NCBI GenBank assembly: GCA_047975195.1
Contig: JBKEDB010000001.1
Coordinates: 124,001 to 188,000 of the forward strand
Length of the DNA stretch: 64,000 bases
Direction of reading: 5' to 3'
Origin: Cumulibacter sp047975195
GTDB taxonomy: Bacteria > Actinomycetota > Actinomycetes > Mycobacteriales > Antricoccaceae
The notes beneath the pieces are model-generated. The model was not told where the DNA came from. It did not search any database and worked only from the letters and a program-made list of their open reading frames with translations. A program made the translations under genes and the position numbers. Each line of letters starts with the position of its first letter. Position 1 is the first letter of the stretch. This document shows positions 49,686 to 58,976 of the stretch, piece after piece.

Positions 49686-49810
49686 AACCCGGTTGCGCTA
49701 CACCCCGGCCCTGCGAATTGGTAGGCCAGACGGTGCTCGATGTGGCGAGCATGAGGTTCAGGTGGGCTATCGGTCCCTATGAACAGAAAACCATGGTGCT
49801 GACGGAGAAC

Positions 49811-49830
49811 CATGTTTCACGTGAAACATG
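49811..49830. other. parS site 7, 20-base perfect palindrome
   Basis: CATGTTTCACGTGAAACATG is palindromic over all 20 bases, longer than the 16-base parS consensus. It ends 4 bases from the cwlM stop codon in the parB-cwlM gap. Confidence 0.93.
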
Positions 49831-49833
49831 AAC

Positions 49834-50964
49834 CTAGTCGGCAGCGTGCGGGATCTGCCAGGTCCCGGTGGGGTGCTCATCCATCGTCGCCAGGTAGAAC
49901 CGTTGGACGCCGGCCACAAGTGCAGCGGTGACGGCATCAACGACAACTGGATCGGACATTCGCGCGCGGTCGAACGGATTGGAAAGATACCCGAGCTCGA
50001 GATGAATCGACGGCATCCGGGTGGCTCGAAGGGTTTCCAAAACCCGAGGATGCTCACCAAGATCGGTGAAGTCCGTGCGCGCCGAAACCTCGCGCTGGAG
50101 CAAACCGGCTAGTTCGCGCCCGACCTGCGAGGAACCGCGCAGGGATCCGAAGTAGTACGCCGCAACACCCTCGGCGTGCGGACTGGAATGGGTGGCGACG
50201 TCGAGGCTGAGGTAGATCTCGGCACCTACCTGGTTCGCTCGTAGGGAGCGTTCGGTGGCGGACAGCTCTTCCCCGACGCCTTGGGCAAGCAGCGCATTGG
50301 CGCCGAGTCGTTCAAGCTGATCGCGCGCCGATTCGGTCACTGTTGAGATAAAACTGTCGGCCACCCTATCGCTGGATTGAACGGGATCGAGCACGATGTA
50401 CCGACCAGCCAGTCCGGGACCGGTGTTCATACGATAGGCATACGAGGCTAACGCTGCTGGTGATCCGCCGGTGACTTTGGGGAGCAGATTGTGTAGGGCC
50501 CGAACGGCGATCGGCCCACACACGCCGTCGGCCAGTAGGCCATAGTCGGCCTGAAAGCTGCTGAGGCTCTGCTTGGTGGTGGGCCCAAAGATCCCATCGA
50601 CGTTCCCGTGATGGAAACCGAGTTCAGCGAGTTGATGTTGAAGATCGCGGACGTCGTCCCCGCGCAGCATGGGCGTGGCTCGCCGCAGTAGCCGGTCGCC
50701 GAGTCGATACTGGGCGCCGAGAAGCTCGCGGTACGTGTCGGCATCGAGGCGGCCAGTGGCAGCCAGACCGCGCTCCTGCTGAAATTGTCGCAAGGCGAGG
50801 TGGTGCGCTGCCCTGTCGGGGGCGTTGGCGGTAATGTCGGACGCACCAAATGGGTCGATTGACCTACTAGCGGATGGTGAGGGTTGTCCCAATTCGAGGT
50901 CCTCTAGTAACCGTCGAACATCAAGATCCCTCGAGCAGCGCTCCGTAGGTTTGCCCAAACTCAT
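49834..50964 (-). CDS. cwlM: CwlM-like amidase-fold protein, probably non-catalytic
   Basis: A 376-residue protein with two peptidoglycan-binding repeats (about 55-88 and 100-160; G-F-H-H-G-N-V-D-G-I-F-G-P-T-T) and an Amidase_3 fold from about 188. Catalytic members need a zinc site with His in D-x-G-H-G and in S-x-H-x-N. Here the first reads D-P-V-Q-S-S and the second L-S-L-D-V-A, so both His ligands are absent. The end (L-E-L-G-Y-L-S-N) is conserved. It has no signal peptide. The position between parB and trxA is that of M. tuberculosis CwlM (Rv3915), a cytoplasmic PknB-phosphorylated activator of MurA. Confidence 0.85.
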   Translation of the reverse strand: MSLGKPTERCSRDLDVRRLLEDLELGQPSPSASRSIDPFGASDITANAPDRAAHHLALRQFQQERGLAATGRLDADTYRELLGAQYRLGDRLLRRATPMLRGDDVRDLQHQLAELGFHHGNVDGIFGPTTKQSLSSFQADYGLLADGVCGPIAVRALHNLLPKVTGGSPAALASYAYRMNTGPGLAGRYIVLDPVQSSDRVADSFISTVTESARDQLERLGANALLAQGVGEELSATERSLRANQVGAEIYLSLDVATHSSPHAEGVAAYYFGSLRGSSQVGRELAGLLQREVSARTDFTDLGEHPRVLETLRATRMPSIHLELGYLSNPFDRARMSDPVVVDAVTAALVAGVQRFYLATMDEHPTGTWQIPHAAD

Positions 50965-51109
50965 GCCAGCCCTTCCGCATACGCTCGCGGCTCAATCAGC
51001 CGCGAAATTGCGCAACTCCCGGATACTACGTCGAAGGGCGCCGTCATGACGCCGACGCCCTTCGCACGTTATGCAGATGTTGTGGTGCTCAATTGCCCAG
51101 GTCGGTGGA

Positions 51110-51436
51110 CTAGATCCACTCAGCGAGGTCCTTCTTGATGGCTGCCTTGGGCTTGGCGCCGACGATGCTCTTGACCGGCTGGCCGCCCTGGAACACGGTC
51201 ATGGTCGGGATCGACATGATCTGGTAATTCTGCGCGATCTGCGGATTCTCGTCGATGTTGATCTTGGCCACGGTGAGCTTGTCCTTCACTTCACCGGCGA
51301 TTTCATCGAGAACCGGGGCAATCATCTTGCACGGCCCGCACCACTCGGCCCAAAAGTCGACGAGGACGGGCTTGTCGCTATTGAGTACGTCGTTCTGCCA
51401 GCTCTGCTCGGTAACGGTGACAGTGTTCTTGGACAT
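51110..51436 (-). CDS. trxA: Thioredoxin
   Basis: A 108-residue thioredoxin with active site W-C-G-P-C-K (Cys33, Cys36), the V-D-F-W-A strand before it and the cis-Pro in I-P-T-M. It reduces protein disulfides and is kept reduced by the thioredoxin reductase encoded just upstream on the same strand. Ribosome-binding site AAAGGGAG precedes the ATG. Confidence 0.97.
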   Translation of the reverse strand: MSKNTVTVTEQSWQNDVLNSDKPVLVDFWAEWCGPCKMIAPVLDEIAGEVKDKLTVAKINIDENPQIAQNYQIMSIPTMTVFQGGQPVKSIVGAKPKAAIKKDLAEWI

Positions 51437-51480
51437 CTGATGCTCCCTTTCTGAGAAAATATCGAGATAGGTCGATGAAA

Positions 51481-52413
51481 CTATTGTTCGCGCTCTGCAA
51501 GCCAGCGCTCGGCGTCAATTGCCGCAGAGCATCCGGAGCCGGCAGCAGTAATCGCCTGACGGTAGGTGTGGTCGACAACGTCGCCGCAGGCGAACACGCC
51601 GTCGATATTGGTACGGGTAGAGCGTCCTTCGACCTGAACGTAACCAGCCTCGTCGAGGTCGATCTGACCCAGGAACAGTTCGCTGCGCGGATCGTGGCCG
51701 ATCGCAACGAACATCCCACCGACGGCCAATTCACTGGACTCACCGGTCTGCGTATTCTCCAACTGCAATCCGGAGACCTTCTCCTCGCCCTGTACGCCGA
51801 CGACACGCTGGTTCAACGACCACCGGATCTTGTCGTTAGCCTTGGCGCGATCAATCATGATCTGCGACGCTCGCAACTCATCGCGGCGGTGTACAACGGT
51901 GACTGACTTTGCGAATCGGGTGAGGACGGTGGCCTCCTCCATCGCGCTGTCGCCCCCGCCGACCACCGCGAGGTCCTGGTCACGGAAGAAGAACCCATCG
52001 CAGGTCGCGCATGCGGAGACACCGCGGCCGAGTAGGCGTTCCTCGTCCGGCAGTCCGAGGTAGCGGTACTTCGAACCCGTCGCGATGATGACGGCGTCCG
52101 CGTAGAAGGTCTCCTCGCCGACGGTCACCGACTTCGGCGTAGCGGTCAAGTTGACCTCAGTGACATCGTCTGGACGTAACTCAGCACCGAATCGCTCGGC
52201 CTGACCGCGGAGGTTGCTCATCAGGGCGGGGCCGTCGATGCCCTCAACGAACCCGGGGAAGTTCTCGACTTCCGTGGTCGTCATCAGCGCCCCGCCGAAT
52301 TGGCTGCCCTCGAACACGAGCGGTTTGAGGTTGGCTCGCGCGGTATAGATAGCGGCGGTGTAGCCGGCTGGGCCGGACCCGATGATGATCACGTTACGGA
52401 CGTCGGTGCTCAA
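51481..52413 (-). CDS. trxB: Thioredoxin reductase
   Basis: A 310-residue FAD/NADPH disulfide reductase. G-S-G-P-A-G-Y-T-A near 12-20 binds FAD, the redox pair is C-A-T-C near 137-140, G-G-G-D-S-A-M-E-E near 156-164 binds NADPH and the C-terminal F-A-C-G-D-V-V-D contacts FAD. It is 44 bases upstream of trxA, forming the trxB-trxA operon known from actinobacteria. Confidence 0.97.
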   Translation of the reverse strand: MSTDVRNVIIIGSGPAGYTAAIYTARANLKPLVFEGSQFGGALMTTTEVENFPGFVEGIDGPALMSNLRGQAERFGAELRPDDVTEVNLTATPKSVTVGEETFYADAVIIATGSKYRYLGLPDEERLLGRGVSACATCDGFFFRDQDLAVVGGGDSAMEEATVLTRFAKSVTVVHRRDELRASQIMIDRAKANDKIRWSLNQRVVGVQGEEKVSGLQLENTQTGESSELAVGGMFVAIGHDPRSELFLGQIDLDEAGYVQVEGRSTRTNIDGVFACGDVVDHTYRQAITAAGSGCSAAIDAERWLAEREQ

Positions 52414-52571
52414 CGCGGAGAACTCATTTCTGGCGGTAAATGTGCAGATGTCGGCGCGAGCGACGTCGGGTTACCGGCGTACGGCGCTGTGGGTGCAACA
52501 CTCATGGTAGGCGGGCTATTCCGCAGCGTTGGCCGAACGCGCCGAAGTTCACGGCCGACGGCTGGACCGAT

Positions 52572-52604
52572 AAAGAACGCCGCCCGCATCAGCGCGGGCG
52601 GCGT
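52572..52604 (-). terminator. Rho-independent terminator after the anti-sigma gene
   Basis: ACGCCGCCCGC (52577-52587) pairs with GCGGGCGGCGT (52594-52604) over a 6-base loop. On the minus strand it is followed by TCTTTA. It ends the sigM/anti-sigma transcript before trxB. Confidence 0.75.
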
Positions 52605-52663
52605 CCTGGTGGTGCGTGACATGCGTCGAGGAAATCCGCAGGTCGAAGGGCATGTACTGCGGG

Positions 52664-53515
52664 CTACTCGCGCGGCCCGTCTACCTCGTAGAGGACCTCG
52701 CCGCAGTTGTTCGCGTCTACCACGATCATGTGAATCTCATCGGGATCATCGGTCGGGAAGATGAACGCGTAGGCGTCCTTACCGTCGTGGGTGCCTTCTT
52801 GAACTGCCTCGGGGGCGGAGCCCGGACGGGGAACGATCAAGTTGAGGCATTGCAGGCGCGCGGACTTCTCGGCCATCTCGCCCGCGACCTCCTCGGAGAC
52901 CTGATCATTGACGATCGTGCCGTCCTCAAGGACGTCCTTCGGCTCTGCGAAGGTCCGCACCTCGTTCGAGGCGCCAGGCTCCTGTTCGGCCGGTTCGCTT
53001 GTCTGCTGTTCGTCGGCAGCCGTGGTGTCGTTATCGCCGCCGGCCTGACCCAGCGCGAAGGCTCCACCGCCGACCACGACCGCTGCGGCGGCAGCGGCCA
53101 GCAGCATCCGGCCACGAGAAAGACCACGCTTCTGTCGGTGTGCATCGAGACTAGCGACATTGGTGTGCGCCGTCGGCTCGGTGTCGAGACGTCGATCACC
53201 GGTCGCAACTGCCGGGCGCGAAGCAGCCACGGAGCGGTCATCGTGGAGTCCAACGCGGCCGGACTCCGCAGCGAGTGCCGCATCGATGCGCTCGGCGACC
53301 GATTGCGGCAGCGGGACCTCTGGCATGGAGCTCAGTGAGCTCACGGTCGTATCGAGCGCGTTCAGAACTGCTTGGCAGTCGCTGCACGTCGCGACGTGTG
53401 CGCGCACGGTCCGCGCGGTGGGCGCGTCAAGTGCGTCGGCGTGTAGATCCGCCAATGTGTCAAGATCTGGGCATGCCCCGTCCACGCCGCCATCGACGTG
53501 TGAGGAATGGGTCAT
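52664..53515 (-). CDS. Zinc-finger anti-sigma factor (SigM partner)
   Basis: A 283-residue protein. The N-terminus has the ZAS motif with H-x-x-x-C-x-x-C (His40, Cys44, Cys47), which holds the sigma factor in the cytoplasm. One membrane helix is at about 137-158, and an acidic outer domain with Cys residues follows (L-Q-C-L-N, N-N-C-G). It lies next to the ECF sigma gene and before trxB-trxA, matching the sigM-Rv3912 neighbourhood. ATG 53515 with AAGGAG is preferred over the longer frame to 53605. Confidence 0.85.
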   Translation of the reverse strand: MTHSSHVDGGVDGACPDLDTLADLHADALDAPTARTVRAHVATCSDCQAVLNALDTTVSSLSSMPEVPLPQSVAERIDAALAAESGRVGLHDDRSVAASRPAVATGDRRLDTEPTAHTNVASLDAHRQKRGLSRGRMLLAAAAAAVVVGGGAFALGQAGGDNDTTAADEQQTSEPAEQEPGASNEVRTFAEPKDVLEDGTIVNDQVSEEVAGEMAEKSARLQCLNLIVPRPGSAPEAVQEGTHDGKDAYAFIFPTDDPDEIHMIVVDANNCGEVLYEVDGPRE

Positions 53516-53659
53516 GTCATCTCCTTCTTGCAAGAATTTTGGTGCTGTGTTCTCGGCCGCCACACCGGGTGCCCCTGGGTTCGCTCGGTCGTCGTCTTTG
53601 GTCACGTGGCCAGATGCCGGTGCCCAAAACTACGGCCCGAACAGAACTGCGACGATGAA

Positions 53660-54232
53660 TTAGTCCTCGGGGTTCCGAAGGTGACCTAGAATTCCCGCGA
53701 GTTTGGCGCGGCCTCGCGCGCAACGGCTCTTGATTGTGCCCTCGGGGATATCGAGAACGGCGGCGGCATCCGCCACGGAGTACCCCTGTACGTCGACGAG
53801 CACGATTGCCGCGCGCTGATCCTCGGGAATCCGCATCAGCGCATCCTGAATAACCATCGACGTATCGCGTTCGCTGACCGCGTCTCGCGGATCCGCGGGC
53901 TCGCCCGGTCCCTCCTCGGGCAGTGGTGCGGTAGGTCGTGCCTGTTTCCGGCGGATGCGGTCCAGACACGCGTTGACGACGATGCGGTGTAGCCAGGTCG
54001 TGACCTGGGCCTCGGCCCGGAAGGACGCGGCGGCGCGGAATGCCGAAATCAGCGCGTCCTGTAGCGCATCCGCGGCGTCCTCCGGATCGCGCATAGTCCG
54101 CAACGCAACGGCGTACAGCCGGTTCCGGTGGCGCTGCACGATCCGCTCGAACGCATACGGATCACCCGTCACGTGGTCGGCGAGAAGCTCCTTGTCGGAG
54201 CGCGGATCGTCGTCGACGGAGAAAGTGGTCAC
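53660..54232 (-). CDS. sigM: ECF sigma factor (SigM-like)
   Basis: A 190-residue group 4 sigma factor. Region 2 holds Y-A-V-A-L-R-T-M-R-D-P-E-D-A-A-D-A-L-Q-D near 40-59; region 4 holds Q-G-Y-S-V-A-D-A-A-A-V-L-D-I-P-E-G-T-I-K-S-R near 148-169. A Pro/Glu-rich linker joins them. It directs RNA polymerase to stress promoters, probably redox or envelope stress given the anti-sigma and thioredoxin genes downstream. Confidence 0.9.
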   Translation of the reverse strand: MTTFSVDDDPRSDKELLADHVTGDPYAFERIVQRHRNRLYAVALRTMRDPEDAADALQDALISAFRAAASFRAEAQVTTWLHRIVVNACLDRIRRKQARPTAPLPEEGPGEPADPRDAVSERDTSMVIQDALMRIPEDQRAAIVLVDVQGYSVADAAAVLDIPEGTIKSRCARGRAKLAGILGHLRNPED

Positions 54233-54297
54233 CCCGGTAGCCTAGCCACCTCTCGGCGTGGGGATGGTATTTGGCCCGCGACTTAGTCGGGCTCTGC

Positions 54298-56745
54298 CTA
54301 GTTGAAGATCGTCACTTCGGAGAGCGCAGCCTGGAAGTAGCCCTGCTGGGGTACGAGCTGGGTGATCCAGATGAGAACGTACTGAGTCTTGGTGTCGGCC
54401 GGCATGTCGACCGTTGTGTTCGTCTGCAGGGTGACCGGGTCACCAATTATCGGGAAGTCATCGATCTCTCCGCTGGTACCCATACCGGAGCGGATCTCTA
54501 CTGTGGCGCCCGGCAGCGTCGTCACGATGTCGATCTTGGAGATGGTCTGCTCGCTGCCGAGGTCGTACACAATGCCGACGCCCGGCTTGAGGTTCGCGAA
54601 CTCGGCGGTGCCCTGATACTGCAACGTCGGCCAGGTGGTTCCGGGTTGTCCGTCGTACGAGAGGTCGATGCGGTCGACGTTCTCGGCGCCGTCCCCGGGC
54701 GGCGGATCGAACAGCGTCGCGCCGACGATCTGTATCGGCTGCCCGGACTCGGACTCGTCGTCGGTCGGCGTTGCCGACGCCGAACTGGTGGGGGCCGCTT
54801 GGTTGTCGTTCTTGTCCTCGGGGCCGAACATCTTGCCGGCGAACACTCCCGCGAACCAGCCGATGACCAATGCGATCACAAGCCCGAGGGCGGTCACGCC
54901 GAGCAACTGCCAACCAGTGCTGGGCTTGGGGATCCGCCCGGTGGTGGGACGGTCGTCATTCGAAGGTGGGGTGCGCTCTGCCATGGCCTCGTTCACTGGA
55001 ACTGTCGCGGGAATGCCCAATACGGACGGCGTCAACGGTACCGGTTGCAGCAGCCAGGCGTCGGGATCTGCGACGGGCGCCTCAGCACCTGCGCCGCCGT
55101 CGCCTGACGATCCGCCGCCGCGGAAGCGCCGTAACAACTGCTGCAGGTCGCGCACGCCGAACGCGAGGCCCGCTAGTACGAAGACGACGAGCCCGACCGC
55201 GGCCGTGAGGATCAGCACGATCGCGATCGCCAACTTGTTCAGACCCAGCAGCGGTACTCCGGTGAGCCCCTCGATGTTCCAGGTATCGGCACCGCTGAAC
55301 AGGGCTTGCGTGCCGAGATACACCGGCGTCGCGACGACGACGCCGACCAGCGACGCAGCCGCGATACGGCCGAGGTCGAGCAGGACCGCGCGGGTGCCGA
55401 GGTGGCCGAAGCGCCGATGCAGCACTACCTCGCCAATAATCGCGCCGCCGACGAACGACAGGCTGAAGGCGACACCGAGACCGACCGCGATCCAATACGT
55501 AGGCAGCAACAGACACAGCAGGCTGAGCACGATCCGAAGTCCGACGATGCCGACCATGATCAGCGTGGGTGTACGCGCGTCCTTGACCGCGAAGAACACT
55601 CGAAGTTGCAGCAGCGTGATCGAGTACGGAAGCAGTCCGAAAGCGGCTGCGGCGAAGATAAGGCCCGTGTACCGTGCGCCGTCGCCGTCGAACTGACCAC
55701 CGTCGAAGAACAACACCGTCAGCGGTACGGCGAGGATCCAGCAGGCCATGCTGATCGGCAGCATGCCCAGGCCGGTCAGACGGGTGCTATCTGCAAGGTA
55801 CCGCTTGACCTTCGGCATGTCGTCGTCGCGCGCAGCCCGAGACAGTTTCGGCATTAGCGCGGTCAGCAGTGAGACGCCGAGGATGCCGTACGGCAATTGA
55901 AACAACAGGTCGGCGTACGTCCACTGGGAGACCATGCCCGCGTGGCTGCGCGCGCCGTAGTTGGCCACGTTGGTCGCGCCGATGTAGCCGATTTGGCCGA
56001 CGACGACGTACCCGAGCATCCACAGCATGAGGTTGCGGACTTCGCCGAGTCCGACGCCACGGAAGTCCGTACGCCACTTCCAGCGGAACCCGACCTTTCG
56101 CCAACTCGGTATCAGCAGGGCAGCCTGCACCACGATGCCGGCGGTCGTACCGAGCGAGAGCAGCACGATCTCGGTAGTGCTGAACTCGGCCGCGCCGGTG
56201 CGCATCGCGATCATCGCGAGTGCGACTCCGATCACGACGATGTTGTTGGCCACCGGCGCCCATGCCGGTGCCAGGAAGGACCCGCGGGTATTGATCACCG
56301 CGCCGGCGAGTGCGCCGAGGCCGAAGAAGATCATCTGCGGCAGCATCAGGATCGTCATCAACGTCGCGATGTCGTGATTGGGTCGATCCGGTCCCAGGCC
56401 CATCATCGTGACCAGCAGGCCCGCGATCAGCATGCCGATAACGGTCGCGCCGATCAGTCCGATGGCGGCCAGGCTGAACAGCCGCTGCGCGAACGCGTTC
56501 GGGTCCGTGGAGGTCTCTCGCGCCTGTTTTTCCGCACGGACCAGCAGCGGTACGACGACCGAGGTCAGAACGCCGCCGAGTAGCAGCTCGAACACCATCT
56601 TGGGCAAGGTGTTCGCGATGTTGTACGCGTCGTTGGTCAGCGTGAGCCCGAGCAGCGCAGCGAGCACGATGGTCCGAGCGAAGCCGGTGATCCGAGATAT
56701 CAGCGTGCCCACCGCGACCTGCCCGGCGGAACGAATCAAACTCAT
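54298..56745 (-). CDS. murJ: Lipid II flippase MurJ (MviN) with extracellular C-terminal domain
   Basis: An 815-residue protein. Residues 1-560 form the 14-15 helix MurJ domain (R-I-T-G-F-A-R near 18-24; N-D-A-Y-N-I-A-N-T-L-P near 37-47). A cytoplasmic linker of about 90 residues, one more helix (about 640-662), an acidic linker and an outer domain resembling discoidin/carbohydrate-binding folds (L-F-D-P...D-G-Q-P-G-T-T-W) follow. In M. tuberculosis MviN the cytoplasmic part is a pseudokinase that binds FhaA; here it is missing while the outer domain remains. The start overlaps the DUF6049 stop. Confidence 0.92.
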   Translation of the reverse strand: MSLIRSAGQVAVGTLISRITGFARTIVLAALLGLTLTNDAYNIANTLPKMVFELLLGGVLTSVVVPLLVRAEKQARETSTDPNAFAQRLFSLAAIGLIGATVIGMLIAGLLVTMMGLGPDRPNHDIATLMTILMLPQMIFFGLGALAGAVINTRGSFLAPAWAPVANNIVVIGVALAMIAMRTGAAEFSTTEIVLLSLGTTAGIVVQAALLIPSWRKVGFRWKWRTDFRGVGLGEVRNLMLWMLGYVVVGQIGYIGATNVANYGARSHAGMVSQWTYADLLFQLPYGILGVSLLTALMPKLSRAARDDDMPKVKRYLADSTRLTGLGMLPISMACWILAVPLTVLFFDGGQFDGDGARYTGLIFAAAAFGLLPYSITLLQLRVFFAVKDARTPTLIMVGIVGLRIVLSLLCLLLPTYWIAVGLGVAFSLSFVGGAIIGEVVLHRRFGHLGTRAVLLDLGRIAAASLVGVVVATPVYLGTQALFSGADTWNIEGLTGVPLLGLNKLAIAIVLILTAAVGLVVFVLAGLAFGVRDLQQLLRRFRGGGSSGDGGAGAEAPVADPDAWLLQPVPLTPSVLGIPATVPVNEAMAERTPPSNDDRPTTGRIPKPSTGWQLLGVTALGLVIALVIGWFAGVFAGKMFGPEDKNDNQAAPTSSASATPTDDESESGQPIQIVGATLFDPPPGDGAENVDRIDLSYDGQPGTTWPTLQYQGTAEFANLKPGVGIVYDLGSEQTISKIDIVTTLPGATVEIRSGMGTSGEIDDFPIIGDPVTLQTNTTVDMPADTKTQYVLIWITQLVPQQGYFQAALSEVTIFN

Positions 56746-58976
56746 CGGGGCTCTTCGCGCGGCGGTACGTCGTACCCAGCGAAATCAGGCGGCACGATCG
56801 CATCATCGGAGCGGTATTCGTGCTGACCATGATCGCCGGCGTCCTCGCGGAGCTGGTGTGCCTGCGCGGCGGCTCGTTTGCGGCGCTCCTCGGCCCAGAA
56901 CAGATGACGGCGCCACCAACGTCGTGCGATCAGCGCCAGCAGAGCAGTGAAGGCGATGCCAGTGACCCACAGTGCCGCGGTACCGTACGCCGAGGACGAG
57001 ACGTTGATCTGCACGTCATTACCCAGCGGGTCGCCGTCCGGTGTGCGGATCTGCGCGACGACCGTGAAGGCGCCGGAGCGCTCGACGGTCGTCGGCAACT
57101 GCACGGTAGCGCGGGTGCCACCCGGAATGGTCTGCACCCCGACGTCGTCTGCGGTGAGGCCGACGGAGCGTGACTCGTCAATGCCGATGCGGTAATGCAC
57201 ATCCCAGGGCAAGTTGTTCTCGATAGTGAATACCAGCGGTGCGTCGCTGGAGGTGAGCGTGTAGGTGCCGTCGCTGGGCGTCACGATGTGGATCTGCGCG
57301 CGCAGCGTAGCGAGGGCATCGTTCGCGGTATCCAGGCCGTTGCTCACCGCGCTGCCATCACCGCCGCGCCAGGCGCTGCTGGCCGCGTCGAACAAGGCGG
57401 CGCGGGTAGGCCACAGTGCCTCGTCGGTGTCCTCGGGATTGAACGCCGAACCCAACTCCGCGACCTGCTGCACCGGGACAGCGAACGATTCGAGGATGTT
57501 GCCGGGGAGTTCTTGTTGAGACAGCGACGCCGGATATTGCAGCGGGCCGCGGTCGACTGCCGTGCCTTCGCTCACCTGTTGCAGTGACATCGGGGTGAGC
57601 CAGTTGGCGTTCGTGGTGGCCGCGAACAGGTCGTCGAGCAGTTGCTCGGACGGAGCCCAGTCACGCGGAGGAGCCAACACGACGTTGCGCGCCTCGGTCG
57701 GCATCTGCAGGGAGATCATCGCGAGTTCTGCGGTGATGCGTTGGGCGGCAGGTACGGGACCACCGGCGTACTGGGGGGCCGCTGTGAGCAGTCTGCTCAG
57801 CCCGGGATCAGCGACGATCGCACGGCCGTTCGGCAACACCGTGCTCGCGCTCTCGGTGATGCCCAGCGGTGATTCGAGGTAGTCCTCCTGACCATAGGAG
57901 GCCCCGCTCAGCAACGCGGTGTCCACACCGTTCGCGATCAGGGTTTGCCAGGTGTCGTCGGTCATGATGCCGTCGGCCGGCCAGGCGATGTTGGTGATCG
58001 GGTCGGTGTCCAGCACGTCGGTGATGATGTCGCTGCCGTAGGTTCGGGCGTCGCTGAGTACCTCTGGCAGGCCGGCGCGGACCAGTGCGACCGAGTCGAC
58101 GTCGGAGTACGGCGTTGCGATGATCTGCGAGGTATCCGCTACATCGGTGAGGCGGCTGAGGAAACTCGCGGCGGCTTCGGCGCCGGCGCCATCGATGTTT
58201 CCCGTGTCGGTGCGAACCTGATAGCCGTTGCTCATGGCGTCGAGCGCGTCAATGAGCGCGGGATCGACCACCAGACTGATCTTTGCCTGCTCGCCGTACT
58301 CCTCGGCGGCGTCCAGGATGGTCGCCAAGCGGCCGCCGGTACTGATCTCCGTGGCGAGCGTGTCGTCGGTGAAGACATCGGTGCCGCTGACCCTGCGTGG
58401 CTGGTCGATGAGCGGAAGCACCCAGGACACACCGAGTGGAGTGTCGGGTCGCTGGTCGGCGTGCGGCATGGTGAACGCGGCCTGCCCGAGATGATTTTCC
58501 CAGCCGTCGACGGTGCCGTAGACGTTCAACAGGATGGGATAGGCGCCGGCGTCGTACATGACCAGCTCGTCGCGGGAGACAGTCAGCGCCACTGACATGC
58601 TGCCGCCCGGCTCGAGTGGCTCCGATAGTGACGTCGGCGCCGACATGGCCCAGGCGTACGGCGGCTGTTGGTCGTCGACGATTTGCATCTGTGCGCGGGT
58701 AGAGATCCACTGGTCGCGCTGCAGTCTGATCCACAACTCGGTGATCGTCTCATCGCCGTTGTTGGTCAGTTCGGCCTCGACGTGCACCGGGGTCGAGCTG
58801 TCGGCAAAAGTCGGAGTGATTTTCGTCAGGTTGACCGCAACCGGCAGTGGTTCATTCACCGCTGGGCCGACGGTGGGATCGGCATTGGCGGGGGCGAGCG
58901 GCATGCCCAGTGCGAGTAAGGCGATCAGCAGGGTGAGCAGGAGCCGCCCAAGGGTGCCGCGAGCACGCACGCTCAC
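56742..58976 (-). CDS. DUF6049 secreted/membrane-anchored protein
   Basis: A 744-residue protein with a signal peptide (about 8-33, ending A-N-A-D), a large extracellular part and a C-terminal membrane helix (about 665-685) followed by a charged tail. It matches M. tuberculosis Rv3909 by position between the Nudix gene and murJ. The family has no assigned activity; association with MurJ suggests an envelope role. GTG 58976 overlaps the Nudix stop (GTGA); the stop overlaps murJ (ATGA), so Nudix-DUF6049-murJ are one operon. Confidence 0.85.
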   Translation of the reverse strand: MSVRARGTLGRLLLTLLIALLALGMPLAPANADPTVGPAVNEPLPVAVNLTKITPTFADSSTPVHVEAELTNNGDETITELWIRLQRDQWISTRAQMQIVDDQQPPYAWAMSAPTSLSEPLEPGGSMSVALTVSRDELVMYDAGAYPILLNVYGTVDGWENHLGQAAFTMPHADQRPDTPLGVSWVLPLIDQPRRVSGTDVFTDDTLATEISTGGRLATILDAAEEYGEQAKISLVVDPALIDALDAMSNGYQVRTDTGNIDGAGAEAAASFLSRLTDVADTSQIIATPYSDVDSVALVRAGLPEVLSDARTYGSDIITDVLDTDPITNIAWPADGIMTDDTWQTLIANGVDTALLSGASYGQEDYLESPLGITESASTVLPNGRAIVADPGLSRLLTAAPQYAGGPVPAAQRITAELAMISLQMPTEARNVVLAPPRDWAPSEQLLDDLFAATTNANWLTPMSLQQVSEGTAVDRGPLQYPASLSQQELPGNILESFAVPVQQVAELGSAFNPEDTDEALWPTRAALFDAASSAWRGGDGSAVSNGLDTANDALATLRAQIHIVTPSDGTYTLTSSDAPLVFTIENNLPWDVHYRIGIDESRSVGLTADDVGVQTIPGGTRATVQLPTTVERSGAFTVVAQIRTPDGDPLGNDVQINVSSSAYGTAALWVTGIAFTALLALIARRWWRRHLFWAEERRKRAAAQAHQLREDAGDHGQHEYRSDDAIVPPDFAGYDVPPREEPR

